Positions 7,764 to 15,008 of a stretch of DNA of 64,000 nt are shown one piece after another; position 1 is the stretch's first letter, and the number at the start of each line of letters is the position of its first letter. This stretch comes from a virus. Both the position numbers and the translations under genes were made by a program. The notes beneath the pieces were generated by a model that worked only from the letters and a program-made list of their open reading frames with translations, ran no database searches and had not been told where the DNA came from. The DNA lies in IMG/VR virus record IMGVR_UViG_3300031344_000086, positions 1 through 64,000 of that record. One strand, 5' to 3'.

Positions 7764-8471
7764 ATGGCTAATAATACAGAACAATTTAATCCTGATGGAT
7801 ATGCTCGCGAGCCTGAACCGCGTAAAGCATCAGATATTTTGCTTGCATTGGAAACCAAAGTAGAAACATTAACAAAGCTTGTATATAATCAAGATATGCT
7901 ATTGAAACTTATTGCAGATCGAACGAATAAAATATATGCTTACATTGATGAATTACAAAAAGAATACAAGGAAGCTCAAAATCAAAAATCAGAAGAAGAC
8001 GAAGAAGACCAAGAAGATTCGAGAGTTATTAATGTATCTAATGAGCATCAGATAACGGAAGTTAAAGAACAAATTGGTCAACGTCGTATACAGCCACGAG
8101 CCGGTCCAAATGCCCCATCCCCGCCACAGCCGCCTATTTTAGCAGTTCCGAATCAGCAGCCAGCACCCAAGCCCCAACAGACGACTGGAAGCGATAAAAA
8201 GGTTCCGGTAATACAGAGAGTTTCCGATCAAACTGGAAAGGATATTTTTATGTCTGAAATTTTAATATCAGATGAAAATGGTAATGAAATTCATAAAACA
8301 AAAACCAATGCAGTTGGTAAATGGCAAGCTATGTTAAGACCGGGAAAATACATAGTTAAAATATCTAAAACAGATACGGCAACGAAAAAAGTTTTACAGT
8401 CTACGCAAAATATAACTATTGGTAATTCAAGTTCAACATTGATACTTCCAGTAGTAATAATGAATAGATAA
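7764..8471 (+). CDS. Coiled-coil protein with C-terminal carboxypeptidase-regulatory/Ig-like domain
   Basis: 235 residues in three parts: an N-terminal helix/coiled coil (about 20-85), a Pro/Gln-rich linker (about 110-150), and a C-terminal beta-sandwich (about 155-235) with the Asp-Glu-Asn-Gly-x-Glu ... Thr-Asn-x-x-Gly-x-Trp ... Pro-Gly-Lys-Tyr pattern typical of CarboxypepD_reg-like domains. Such domains decorate phage structural proteins. A virion accessory or fibre-associated role is inferred. Confidence 0.68.
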   Translation: MANNTEQFNPDGYAREPEPRKASDILLALETKVETLTKLVYNQDMLLKLIADRTNKIYAYIDELQKEYKEAQNQKSEEDEEDQEDSRVINVSNEHQITEVKEQIGQRRIQPRAGPNAPSPPQPPILAVPNQQPAPKPQQTTGSDKKVPVIQRVSDQTGKDIFMSEILISDENGNEIHKTKTNAVGKWQAMLRPGKYIVKISKTDTATKKVLQSTQNITIGNSSSTLILPVVIMNR

Positions 8472-8473
8472 TT

Positions 8474-8806
8474 ATGGACGGCTACACCGAAGTAAGTGAT
8501 GAAATTGTTGAAAAATATCTAAAAATGCAAGAACTTTTTGACCATCAGGTTAATTTAAATAAAGAATTGGTTGATATATCGAAAGAGTTAAGCGAAATAC
8601 CGGAGATGCCAGAAAACTTAGATAAATGGATTGACAGCATCCCAAATGAAAAAAGTAAATTTAAGTTGACAGATTACAATAGATTGTTTAAAGTTAGTAA
8701 GAAGTATAACCAGTTAGCAGAAAAACGTGAAGAAAACGCGCAAAAGATAAAAGTTCTTGTTATAGATAATCTAATTGATAGAATAAATGAGATATTAGGA
8801 AAGTGA
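8474..8806 (+). CDS. Hypothetical coiled-coil protein
   Basis: 110 residues, charged and helical throughout with a heptad-like pattern and one Pro-rich turn (residues about 36-50). It starts two bases after the preceding stop. No family recognised. Confidence 0.6.
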   Translation: MDGYTEVSDEIVEKYLKMQELFDHQVNLNKELVDISKELSEIPEMPENLDKWIDSIPNEKSKFKLTDYNRLFKVSKKYNQLAEKREENAQKIKVLVIDNLIDRINEILGK

Positions 8807-8816
8807 TATATTTTGT

Positions 8817-9485
8817 ATGAAGTTTCAGGTTATTGTTTCAGATCCACCGTGGGGTGGATTTAAAGATAAATTAAAAATGTCAGATGTTAAGCGTGGTGCC
8901 GAGGCAAATTACAACGGCACAATGTCTATTAAACACATATGTGATCTTCCAGTAAAACAAATCGCTGATCCGAATGGATGTCTTTTAGCATTGTGGGTTC
9001 CAAGTTCCCTACTACAAGATGGTATGGATACCATGAATGCTTGGGGGTTTAAACAGAAACAAACTTATGTATGGTGTAAATCAAAAAAGGAAACTTCAAT
9101 TTATGAGTTGCTTAATAAACAACTATATACGTTTGAGAAATTGCAAGATAAAGTTCAATATATTATAAAAAACTTATTGTCATTCGGGATGGGCAGATTA
9201 TTTAGACAATCACACGAGATATGTCTCATTGGAACGAATAATAACGGTATATATGAACAATTAGAAAACCGATCTCAACGATCAGTTTCTTTTGCTACAA
9301 ATCTAAAACATTCTCAGAAGCCAGAGGATTTACAAAACTCACTCGACCTAATGTTTCCAAAAGCCAATAAATTAGAAATGTTTGCGAGACGTCAGCGAGA
9401 AGGTTGGATATGCGTTGGAAATCAAGCACCAGCAACAATGAATGAAGACATAAAGGTATCGTTAGAAAAATTAATCAATGGATAA
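8817..9485 (+). CDS. MT-A70-like adenine N6-methyltransferase
   Basis: 222 residues. The catalytic DPPW motif is at residues 9-12 and lies at the very N terminus, as in compact MT-A70 proteins. Further family signs are Leu-Trp-Val-Pro after a hydrophobic strand, Ser-His-Glu-Ile-Cys-Leu-Ile-Gly, and His-Ser-x-Lys-Pro followed by a Phe-Ala-Arg-Arg segment and a final Gly-Trp. MT-A70 enzymes transfer methyl from SAM to N6 of adenine in DNA or RNA; here DNA protection of the phage or RNA marking are both possible. It overlaps the following HNH gene by 8 bases. Confidence 0.88.
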   Translation: MKFQVIVSDPPWGGFKDKLKMSDVKRGAEANYNGTMSIKHICDLPVKQIADPNGCLLALWVPSSLLQDGMDTMNAWGFKQKQTYVWCKSKKETSIYELLNKQLYTFEKLQDKVQYIIKNLLSFGMGRLFRQSHEICLIGTNNNGIYEQLENRSQRSVSFATNLKHSQKPEDLQNSLDLMFPKANKLEMFARRQREGWICVGNQAPATMNEDIKVSLEKLING

Positions 9486-9993
9486 TAAGAAAACATTACT
9501 ACTAAATTATACTGATGAGATTATTGCGTTCATAAAAGAAAAGAAAGCACTACGATTAGTTTATAAAGGTAAAGCAGAAGTTATATCAGTATGGGACAAT
9601 ATAAAGTTTCGTGTTAGCAGTGGTGTTATGCATTTACCGGCGGTTATAAAGCTTAAATATTATGTTTTTAGGAAGTTTTCTAAAAGAGGAATAGTTTTTT
9701 CAAGGTTAAATGTATTAAAGAGAGATAAGTATAGTTGTCAGTATTGTGGGAAAGTCTTAAAATCTACACAAGCAACAATTGATCATGTTTTTCCTAAAAC
9801 ATTAGGCGGTCAATCAACATTCGAGAATTGTGTAGTTGCTTGTAAGAAATGTAATTCAAAAAAGAGCAGTAAAACATTAGAAGAATCAGGAATGAAATTA
9901 ATTAGAGAACCAACAGTTCCATTGGAACATATACATTATATGTCCACCGAGGACGGTTGGCATAAGGATTGGGAAAAATATTTAAAAAAATAA
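9478..9993 (+). CDS. HNH endonuclease
   Basis: 171 residues with a McrA-type HNH core: Arg-Asp-x-x-x-Cys-Gln-Tyr-Cys-Gly, then Thr-Ile-Asp-His-Val-x-Pro, then Asn-Cys-x-x-x-Cys-x-x-Cys-Asn. The four Cys bind structural zinc and the His/Asn coordinate the catalytic metal. The N-terminal 75 residues are an extra basic domain. Its gene overlaps the methyltransferase gene, so the two may act together (modification and cleavage of unmodified DNA). It is not closely similar to the two larger HNH proteins at 10243 and 18882. Confidence 0.85.
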   Translation: MDNKKTLLLNYTDEIIAFIKEKKALRLVYKGKAEVISVWDNIKFRVSSGVMHLPAVIKLKYYVFRKFSKRGIVFSRLNVLKRDKYSCQYCGKVLKSTQATIDHVFPKTLGGQSTFENCVVACKKCNSKKSSKTLEESGMKLIREPTVPLEHIHYMSTEDGWHKDWEKYLKK

Positions 9994-9994
9994 G

Positions 9995-10014
9995 TAAAAA
10001 CTTAACTTAATAAA
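9995..10014 (+). promoter_or_regulatory. 20-base element copy 1 (shared with 31734)
   Basis: TAAAAACTTAACTTAATAAA matches the element at 31734-31753 at 19 of 20 bases. Both lie in gene-free DNA 64-80 bases before short basic proteins with strong SDs. A phage-specific promoter is a reasonable reading; no other copy was noticed. Confidence 0.4.
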
Positions 10015-10024
10015 TCAATAACTC

Positions 10025-10048
10025 GTCATCAATATATAAGTTGATGGC
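10025..10048 (+). other. Hairpin in leader of lysine-rich gene
   Basis: An 8-pair stem (one G-T pair) closing an 8-base loop TATATAAG, between the candidate promoter element and the SD. No T-tract follows, so it is not an intrinsic terminator; it could stabilise the leader RNA. Confidence 0.35.
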
Positions 10049-10060
10049 AATTAAGCCTTC

Positions 10061-10072
10061 AAAGGAGGTGAT
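10061..10072 (+). promoter_or_regulatory. Perfect Shine-Dalgarno for lysine-rich gene
   Basis: AAAGGAGGTGAT is fully complementary to the bacterial 16S rRNA 3' end (anti-SD and neighbours), with six bases between GGAGG and ATG 10075. It is the strongest ribosome-binding site I noticed in the window and predicts very high translation. Confidence 0.85.
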
Positions 10073-10074
10073 AC

Positions 10075-10155
10075 ATGGCTAAAGCAAAAAAGTCTACAAA
10101 GACTACAAAGAGTGCAAAAAAGAGTGCTAAAAAAGGTAAAAAATCCTCAAAATAA
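10075..10155 (+). CDS. 26-residue lysine-rich basic peptide
   Basis: A 26-codon gene (ATG to TAA) too short for usual gene calls. The product is composed only of Met, Ala, Lys, Ser, Thr and one Gly; 13 residues are Lys, in Lys-Lys pairs spaced by Ser/Thr/Ala, as in histone H1-type tails. The perfect SD, a monocistronic setting and a strong terminator 16 bases after the stop argue it is real and highly expressed. It could bind DNA, RNA or the ribosome. The lysine-rich tails at 28680 and 59150 have similar composition. Function not established. Confidence 0.75.
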   Translation: MAKAKKSTKTTKSAKKSAKKGKKSSK

Positions 10156-10170
10156 TCACTCGGTAATATG

Positions 10171-10212
10171 AATAGGACACACTACTTAATAGTTTTGTGT
10201 CCTATTTTTTTT
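10171..10212 (+). terminator. Intrinsic terminator after lysine-rich gene
   Basis: Perfect 11-base stem (AATAGGACACA / TGTGTCCTATT), 14-base loop, followed by a run of eight T's (10205-10212). It ends the unit that holds the methyltransferase, HNH and lysine-rich genes. Confidence 0.88.
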
Positions 10213-10242
10213 ATGTATAAAACAGCATTTATATAGGTATTT

Positions 10243-11034
10243 ATGAAAATGTATAAGGTATGTAGAGGATGCGGATTAAATAAAGCAAAAGAAGAATATA
10301 CACCATCGAAGTTTAAAAAAGGAAGGTGTAAAGATTGTGTTCGTAAACAAAAAGAAAAATGGATAATTGAAAATAAAGAAAAAATAGCATTATATTGTAG
10401 AAATTATAACCAGACTCATAAAGAAGAAATCAGAGAAAGAAAAAGAAAGCATTACCAAGATAACAAAGAAGAATCAAAGAAAAGAAAATATAAAATTTAT
10501 AAAGATAATAAAGAGTCTATTTTAGAAAAGGCAAATAGGTATTATGAAGAACACAGGAGTGAAAGAATAGAGTATCAAATTAATTATATTGCAAATAAAA
10601 GAGAAACAGACCCTTCATTTAAATTTATGTTTAATGTATCCGCAATAATAAGATATATGTTAAAAAGTCAAGGTTCATCAAAACAAGGAAAATCTTGTAA
10701 AACCAAACTTCCATTCACAAGCGAAGAGTTATGCGCGCACTTAGAAAATCTTTTTACCCATCCTGATAGTCTTGGGCCAAATGGAGAAGTATGGATGACA
10801 AAAGAAAATCATGGTAATTACATAAAATCAAAATGGAATGATAAAGATCCTGCTACTTGGACTTGGCAAATAGATCATATAAAACCTCATTCTGATTACC
10901 CGTATGATAGTATGGATCACCCTAATTTTCTAAAAGTATGGGATCTTTCTAACCTTAGACCGTTGTCCTCAAAGAGAAATCACGATGAAGGGGCTAACAG
11001 GACACGACACAAAACACCAAAGAAAAGAAGTTAA
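10243..11034 (+). CDS. HNH homing-type endonuclease, paralogue 1
   Basis: 263 residues. An N-terminal Cys-x2-Cys...Cys-x2-Cys zinc finger (residues about 8-30), a long Lys/Glu/Tyr-rich helical linker (about 35-125), and a C-terminal nuclease core with Trp-Gln-Ile-Asp-His-Ile-x-Pro-His-Ser and Leu-Ser-Asn-Leu-Arg-Pro-Leu. The C-terminal half is clearly paralogous to the protein at 18882 (shared Trp-x-Ile/Leu-Asp-His, His-Ser-Asp, Tyr-Asp-Ser and Asn-Leu-Arg-Pro). It is free-standing, just downstream of a terminator, as often seen for mobile endonuclease genes. Confidence 0.85.
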   Translation: MKMYKVCRGCGLNKAKEEYTPSKFKKGRCKDCVRKQKEKWIIENKEKIALYCRNYNQTHKEEIRERKRKHYQDNKEESKKRKYKIYKDNKESILEKANRYYEEHRSERIEYQINYIANKRETDPSFKFMFNVSAIIRYMLKSQGSSKQGKSCKTKLPFTSEELCAHLENLFTHPDSLGPNGEVWMTKENHGNYIKSKWNDKDPATWTWQIDHIKPHSDYPYDSMDHPNFLKVWDLSNLRPLSSKRNHDEGANRTRHKTPKKRS

Positions 11035-11042
11035 GTAAATAT

Positions 11043-11252
11043 ATGTTGTGTCCAAATTGTAGTAAATTAGCAATACTAAATACAGAAAGAACTTGTTTGC
11101 GTTGCAAGGGAAAAATACTTAATAATCTTTCTTGTATATGTGATCGATGTAGTACGGAACAGAATATGTGTTCTATATGTTTGAAACGTTTAACTAAGCC
11201 ATTGGATATTAAAACACGCAGAGGCTGCAAGGCTTGCGGGGGCGGAAAATAA
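11043..11252 (+). CDS. Small multi-Cys zinc-binding protein
   Basis: 69 residues with five Cys-x2-Cys knuckles (CPNC, CLRC, CDRC, CSIC, CKAC), enough for two zinc ions or more. Probably a double zinc ribbon, possibly binding nucleic acid or a transcription/translation factor. No exact family recognised. Confidence 0.68.
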   Translation: MLCPNCSKLAILNTERTCLRCKGKILNNLSCICDRCSTEQNMCSICLKRLTKPLDIKTRRGCKACGGGK

Positions 11253-11306
11253 AATTATTTTTCGTCGGTTGCCTGAATTAAAAAAGTTTCTTAAATTAGA
11301 TGTAAG

Positions 11307-11840
11307 ATGATAATAACAGATGAAAAGATTTTACGACAATCATGTTCAAATGCTTCCGAAAACGAAGTGGGAGCCATTGTAGAGCAATTGGAGCGTGAAT
11401 TAGAATATAGTGAGCGTATGGGAAGACCCGGTATTGGGCTATCCGCAATACAATGTAATATACATAAAAATGTTGCTATCATTCGTATAGATGATAATCA
11501 TAAAGTTAATTTAGTAAATTGTAAAATACAAAATAAATATGATCAATTCAAGTTTCTTGGAGAAGGGTGTTTGAGTTTTCCTAAATTAGTTGGTGATTCG
11601 ATTCGCTATAATGAAGTGCATATAGTAGATAATTTAGTATATCCTCACGCCATGATATTGACTGGTATTATGGCAGTTGTAGCACAGCATGAAATTGATC
11701 ATTGGAATAATCGTCTTTTACCTGATTTTCTTTTACAAGAAGAAAAAAAGACAAAAGTAAGACCTAATGATATATGTCCTTGTGGAAAAGTTGATCCATT
11801 AACTGGAAAAATAAAAAAATATAAGAGATGCTGTGGTTAA
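11307..11840 (+). CDS. def: Peptide deformylase with C-terminal SEC-C motif
   Basis: 177 residues. All three deformylase motifs are intact: GIGLSAIQ (42-49), GEGCLS (85-90, metal-binding Cys88) and HEIDH (128-132, two metal His and catalytic Glu). It removes formyl groups from new N-terminal Met. After the catalytic domain, residues 152-177 form a SEC-C-type zinc motif (Cys157-Pro-Cys159 ... Cys175-Cys176-Gly), with a longer spacing between the Cys pairs than in SecA. SEC-C motifs occur in SecA and other proteins and can contact ribosomes. Phage deformylases are known; the SEC-C tail is the unusual part. Confidence 0.93.
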   Translation: MIITDEKILRQSCSNASENEVGAIVEQLERELEYSERMGRPGIGLSAIQCNIHKNVAIIRIDDNHKVNLVNCKIQNKYDQFKFLGEGCLSFPKLVGDSIRYNEVHIVDNLVYPHAMILTGIMAVVAQHEIDHWNNRLLPDFLLQEEKKTKVRPNDICPCGKVDPLTGKIKKYKRCCG

Positions 11841-11891
11841 TGTATAGAGGGAAACTAAGTATCAAAATTTTAAAAAATAAAGGAAAATAAG

Positions 11892-12080
11892 ATGGATACA
11901 GGTAATAAAGAGATGGACTTGTTGGTAGCTGATTTAATTTTACGAGTAAATGCAATTGAGAAAATACTTATAAATAAAAAACTATGTACAGCTGATGATT
12001 TAGTAAAAGAGATTAAAGAGATATCACAAAGTGTTATTAAATTTTTAGAAGAAAAACAAGTTAAACAAACCAAAAACTAA
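11892..12080 (+). CDS. Small helical hypothetical protein
   Basis: 62 residues, helical with regularly spaced Leu/Ile/Val. Its SD AAAGGA is just upstream, and its stop overlaps the following start (TAATG). No family recognised. Confidence 0.6.
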   Translation: MDTGNKEMDLLVADLILRVNAIEKILINKKLCTADDLVKEIKEISQSVIKFLEEKQVKQTKN

Positions 12081-12373
12081 TGCAGTTTTTAACTTCTGAA
12101 AATGATTTTAGTACAAATAAAAAAATAGTATTATGTTTTTATTCCTCGGAATTGTGCCATCCGATTGCCAGTATGTTGTTTTCAGTTGTAGAACAAATAT
12201 CTAATCATTTAGATACATTATGCATCGATATATGTTATTTTGATAGTATAGGAAAAAGATTCGGAATAATGGAGATCCCAACATTATTACTAATAGATAA
12301 CGGAAAAGAATTAAAAAGAATTAATGGGATGATGGCAAAAACTGATATAGACTTATTATTGCAGGGACACTGA
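12080..12373 (+). CDS. Thioredoxin-fold protein with monothiol-type active site
   Basis: 97 residues with a thioredoxin outline: a strand Val-Leu-Cys-Phe-Tyr, then the active-site loop, a helix, and a strand preceded by a cis-Pro signature (Glu-Ile-Pro-Thr-Leu-Leu-Leu-Ile) and Asp-Asn-Gly-Lys-Glu. The usual Trp-Cys-Gly-Pro-Cys is Leu-Cys26-His-Pro-Ile29, so the first Cys is kept and the resolving Cys is lost. It cannot cycle as a dithiol reductase; a mixed-disulfide or binding role is more likely. Confidence 0.7.
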   Translation: MQFLTSENDFSTNKKIVLCFYSSELCHPIASMLFSVVEQISNHLDTLCIDICYFDSIGKRFGIMEIPTLLLIDNGKELKRINGMMAKTDIDLLLQGH

Positions 12374-12401
12374 ACAAATGACAATAAAACGGAGTAAGAA
12401 A

Positions 12402-12707
12402 ATGACAACAGACAAAAAACACACAGTAGTCGTACAACCAAAAGCACCACCAACCGAAGGCGATAAAATCTGGGATGAGATCAAAGATAAAGAAGTTTTG
12501 ATGTTCGCAATTCCGAATCAAATCGTATCACAGTATTGTGATCCACTTCCATTAGATCCAACAAAATGTTTCCTTAAATATAAGGTGTCAGCATTTATTC
12601 CAGCATTAGAAGCTGCAATTGGAGCAAATCAAAAAAACTCAAAATATAACCTTGAAGTTCAAAACGATATAATCATCATTAGTCGAAATCATGTCCTCGG
12701 CAAATAA
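12402..12707 (+). CDS. Hypothetical protein
   Basis: 101 residues from the ATG at 12402, preferred over 12378 because CGGAG is placed 7 bases before it. Pro-rich N terminus then a compact mixed domain. It overlaps the next gene by 17 bases. Not recognised. Confidence 0.6.
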   Translation: MTTDKKHTVVVQPKAPPTEGDKIWDEIKDKEVLMFAIPNQIVSQYCDPLPLDPTKCFLKYKVSAFIPALEAAIGANQKNSKYNLEVQNDIIIISRNHVLGK

Positions 12708-13140
12708 TCCAAAAAGAAAAGGATTGAAGGTTGATAATCAAAACTCATCAATCCCGCAACCAAAACCAAATACCACTGCTGCTTTTAATGAGCAAGCAGA
12801 TAAAGCATTCAATAAAATTGAAGAGTATAAACAGAGAAGTTTTGAGCTTGGTAGTAAATTCAAGGCTATAATTGCAGATAAAAGGTTGGCAGCCAATAAA
12901 ACTCAAATCAATAAAGATATTGAGATGGAGACACTGAGTAATTTAACAATTCTGGCTAATGATATTAATAGTGATGAAAATCAGCCAGAAGGGGCTGGCG
13001 GTGTTGCATTAGCAATGTTGATGATGAAGATACTACTTATTCAACGCGATACTATGAATGAAATTGATTATAAGTTAGAACGACTCGAAAAGGCATTAAA
13101 TGTGTTGGCTCTGGAAGTCAAAACAAATAAAGCAGTGTAA
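12691..13140 (+). CDS. Hypothetical helical protein
   Basis: 149 residues: a disordered Asn/Pro/Lys-rich start, then helices, with a hydrophobic Ala/Leu/Met segment (about 105-125) and a C-terminal coiled coil. No family recognised; it lies in an operon leading to the primase zinc-domain gene. Confidence 0.58.
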   Translation: MSSANNPKRKGLKVDNQNSSIPQPKPNTTAAFNEQADKAFNKIEEYKQRSFELGSKFKAIIADKRLAANKTQINKDIEMETLSNLTILANDINSDENQPEGAGGVALAMLMMKILLIQRDTMNEIDYKLERLEKALNVLALEVKTNKAV

Positions 13141-13147
13141 TGATCCT

Positions 13148-13312
13148 ATGATCACAAAAGAGAAGTTGCTTAATCTAATTGTAGAAGAAAAAGAACAATA
13201 CAGTAATTATATATCATTATGTCAAAGATACAATATAACTCCGAACGAAATAGCAACAGCCCAACACAAAACGAAGGTTGGGCTGCTTCAACAGATGATA
13301 GAGATGCTATAA
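13148..13312 (+). CDS. Small helical protein overlapping the primase zinc-domain gene
   Basis: 54 residues from the ATG at 13148. Helical, charged, with a Gln-Met-Ile-Glu-Met-Leu end. Its last 94 bases overlap the next gene in another frame. Both frames look protein-like, so this may be true dual coding. No family recognised. Confidence 0.5.
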   Translation: MITKEKLLNLIVEEKEQYSNYISLCQRYNITPNEIATAQHKTKVGLLQQMIEML

Positions 13313-13821
13313 AATTACTTATTCAGCGGGCTAATACCGCTGATTTAATGACTATTTTTAAGTCATATGGTATAAATTTTGATGGCTACGGTGGCAGACT
13401 AACTAAAATATGTTGTCCGTTTCCAAATCATAATGATAGAAGTCCATCATTTTTCTACTATGCTGAAACTAATTCATTTAATTGTTTCGGTTGCGGCGTC
13501 GGTGGCAAAGCAGTTCAATTAGTTTCTATAATGGAAGGTGTTAGTCAAGAACAGGCAGCTCAAAAAATAATTGATAATTACTATATTGATAATAATGTAG
13601 TTATAGATAATAAAGATTATTTTGATCGTCAAACGGCTATTTTAGAGTTTTCATCAAAAATTAGAAATTTTATAAATGATAATGCTAATGATGATGTAGC
13701 AATTGAATATGCAGAAAAATTAACACTTGTATATGATACAATGATGGAAAAGCATACATTAGAAGTAGATGGTTTAAAAAAATTAATAGATAAACTTGGA
13801 AAGAAGTTAGAAGTTTACTAA
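13219..13821 (+). CDS. CHC2 zinc-binding half of a split DnaG-type primase
   Basis: 200 residues. A CHC2-type zinc finger is clear: Cys66-Pro-Phe-Pro-Asn-His71, then Cys89-Phe-Gly-Cys92, with the Arg-Ser-Pro-Ser-Phe loop between and Gly-Gly-Lys-Ala-Val after, as in DnaG. No TOPRIM or RNA-polymerase fold follows; residues 110-200 are a helical tail. In DnaG this domain reads the template start trinucleotide. The catalytic half is encoded separately at 35131. The start is the only usable ATG before the domain, forcing a 94-base overlap with the previous gene. Confidence 0.83.
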   Translation: MSKIQYNSERNSNSPTQNEGWAASTDDRDAIKLLIQRANTADLMTIFKSYGINFDGYGGRLTKICCPFPNHNDRSPSFFYYAETNSFNCFGCGVGGKAVQLVSIMEGVSQEQAAQKIIDNYYIDNNVVIDNKDYFDRQTAILEFSSKIRNFINDNANDDVAIEYAEKLTLVYDTMMEKHTLEVDGLKKLIDKLGKKLEVY

Positions 13822-15008
13822 TGAACAATAAATCAATAATTTTGGGGGACCCCCATTTAGGAGCACAGTCAGTATCTGGTAAGCCGGTAATTGGAAATCA
13901 ATTAAATTCAAGGGTTATAGACCAGTTCAAGATTTTGGATTGGGTTCTCAATCAAGCGATTGATAATGAAATTAATACAATAATAATAACCGGTGATCTT
14001 TTTGATGTTCCAACACCAAGTAGTTCAATTATAGTTTTATTGATTGAATGGTTAAAACGGTGCTCTGATAATCATATTAGTGTTCATATATTATTAGGAA
14101 ATCACGATCTTTTAAGATCGGGTCAACATCAAGTTTCGGCATTAGATATAATAAACAGTGCGGAAATAGAGAGTGTTTTCATTCATAAAACGATAAACAC
14201 TATCCATATGAATGGAGTTTCTTATACAATGCTGCCATTCCGCGATAGACGATCATTTAATGTAAATACTCATGATGAGGCTGTATCCATACTCAGAGAT
14301 AAATTACCATATGAGTTGGCTGAAATAAGTCGTCATAATATGAAAGTTGCAGTTGGGCATTTAGCATTGGAAGGTTCGATCCCAGCATTGAATGAAATTG
14401 ATGATACTATAAACGAACTATTTTGTCCAATAAATATGTTTAAGGATTATGATTACACGTTTTTTGGTCATATACATGCGTTCCAAGAATTAAGCGGATC
14501 TCCGTTTGTCGCGCACATTGGGTCTATGGATATCTCCAACTTCGGAGAGTCAAAACAAGATAAATATATAGTTATTATAGACCCTGATAATTCACCACAC
14601 CATACGTACGTGCGCATACCCACGCGTCGATTAAATCAAGTATCAATATCCGTTCCTGAAAATATTACTGATGCAACGGCGTATGTACTTCAAGAATTAA
14701 AAGACAATAAGCAGGACTTGGCTAAATCCATTGTAAAACTTAATATTACATTGGATAGTCAAGACGTGATAAATGTTGATCGAGGTATAATAGAAAAATA
14801 TCTAAATGATCTTGGAACGTTTCATGTATCAAGAATCAGTGAAGAGCGTAAAGTATCAACGATAAAGAAAAACACTGAATTGGATGGAATTGATAACACT
14901 ATAAATCCAGCAACGGCAATCAGGTTATATGCGGAAGAGAATGTTGATCAGGATATTAAAGAAGAGTTTATTCAGTTAGCTAATGAGATCGTAAAGGAAG
15001 CGGTATGA
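13821..15008 (+). CDS. sbcD: SbcD/Mre11-like nuclease subunit
   Basis: 395 residues. The metallophosphoesterase motifs are intact: Asp10-Pro-His12, GDLFD, GNHD, the His of Val-Gly-His, and GHIH. It matches SbcD/Mre11 and phage T4 gp47. With the SbcC-like ATPase next door (ATGA overlap) it would form a nuclease that trims DNA ends and hairpins and feeds recombination-dependent replication. Confidence 0.93.
   Translation: MNNKSIILGDPHLGAQSVSGKPVIGNQLNSRVIDQFKILDWVLNQAIDNEINTIIITGDLFDVPTPSSSIIVLLIEWLKRCSDNHISVHILLGNHDLLRSGQHQVSALDIINSAEIESVFIHKTINTIHMNGVSYTMLPFRDRRSFNVNTHDEAVSILRDKLPYELAEISRHNMKVAVGHLALEGSIPALNEIDDTINELFCPINMFKDYDYTFFGHIHAFQELSGSPFVAHIGSMDISNFGESKQDKYIVIIDPDNSPHHTYVRIPTRRLNQVSISVPENITDATAYVLQELKDNKQDLAKSIVKLNITLDSQDVINVDRGIIEKYLNDLGTFHVSRISEERKVSTIKKNTELDGIDNTINPATAIRLYAEENVDQDIKEEFIQLANEIVKEAV

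Noticed and set aside
11840-11890. 16-codon basic frame overlapping the deformylase stop (TAATG)
   Set aside because: Too short, and no SD or motif; likely chance in a 50-base gap.
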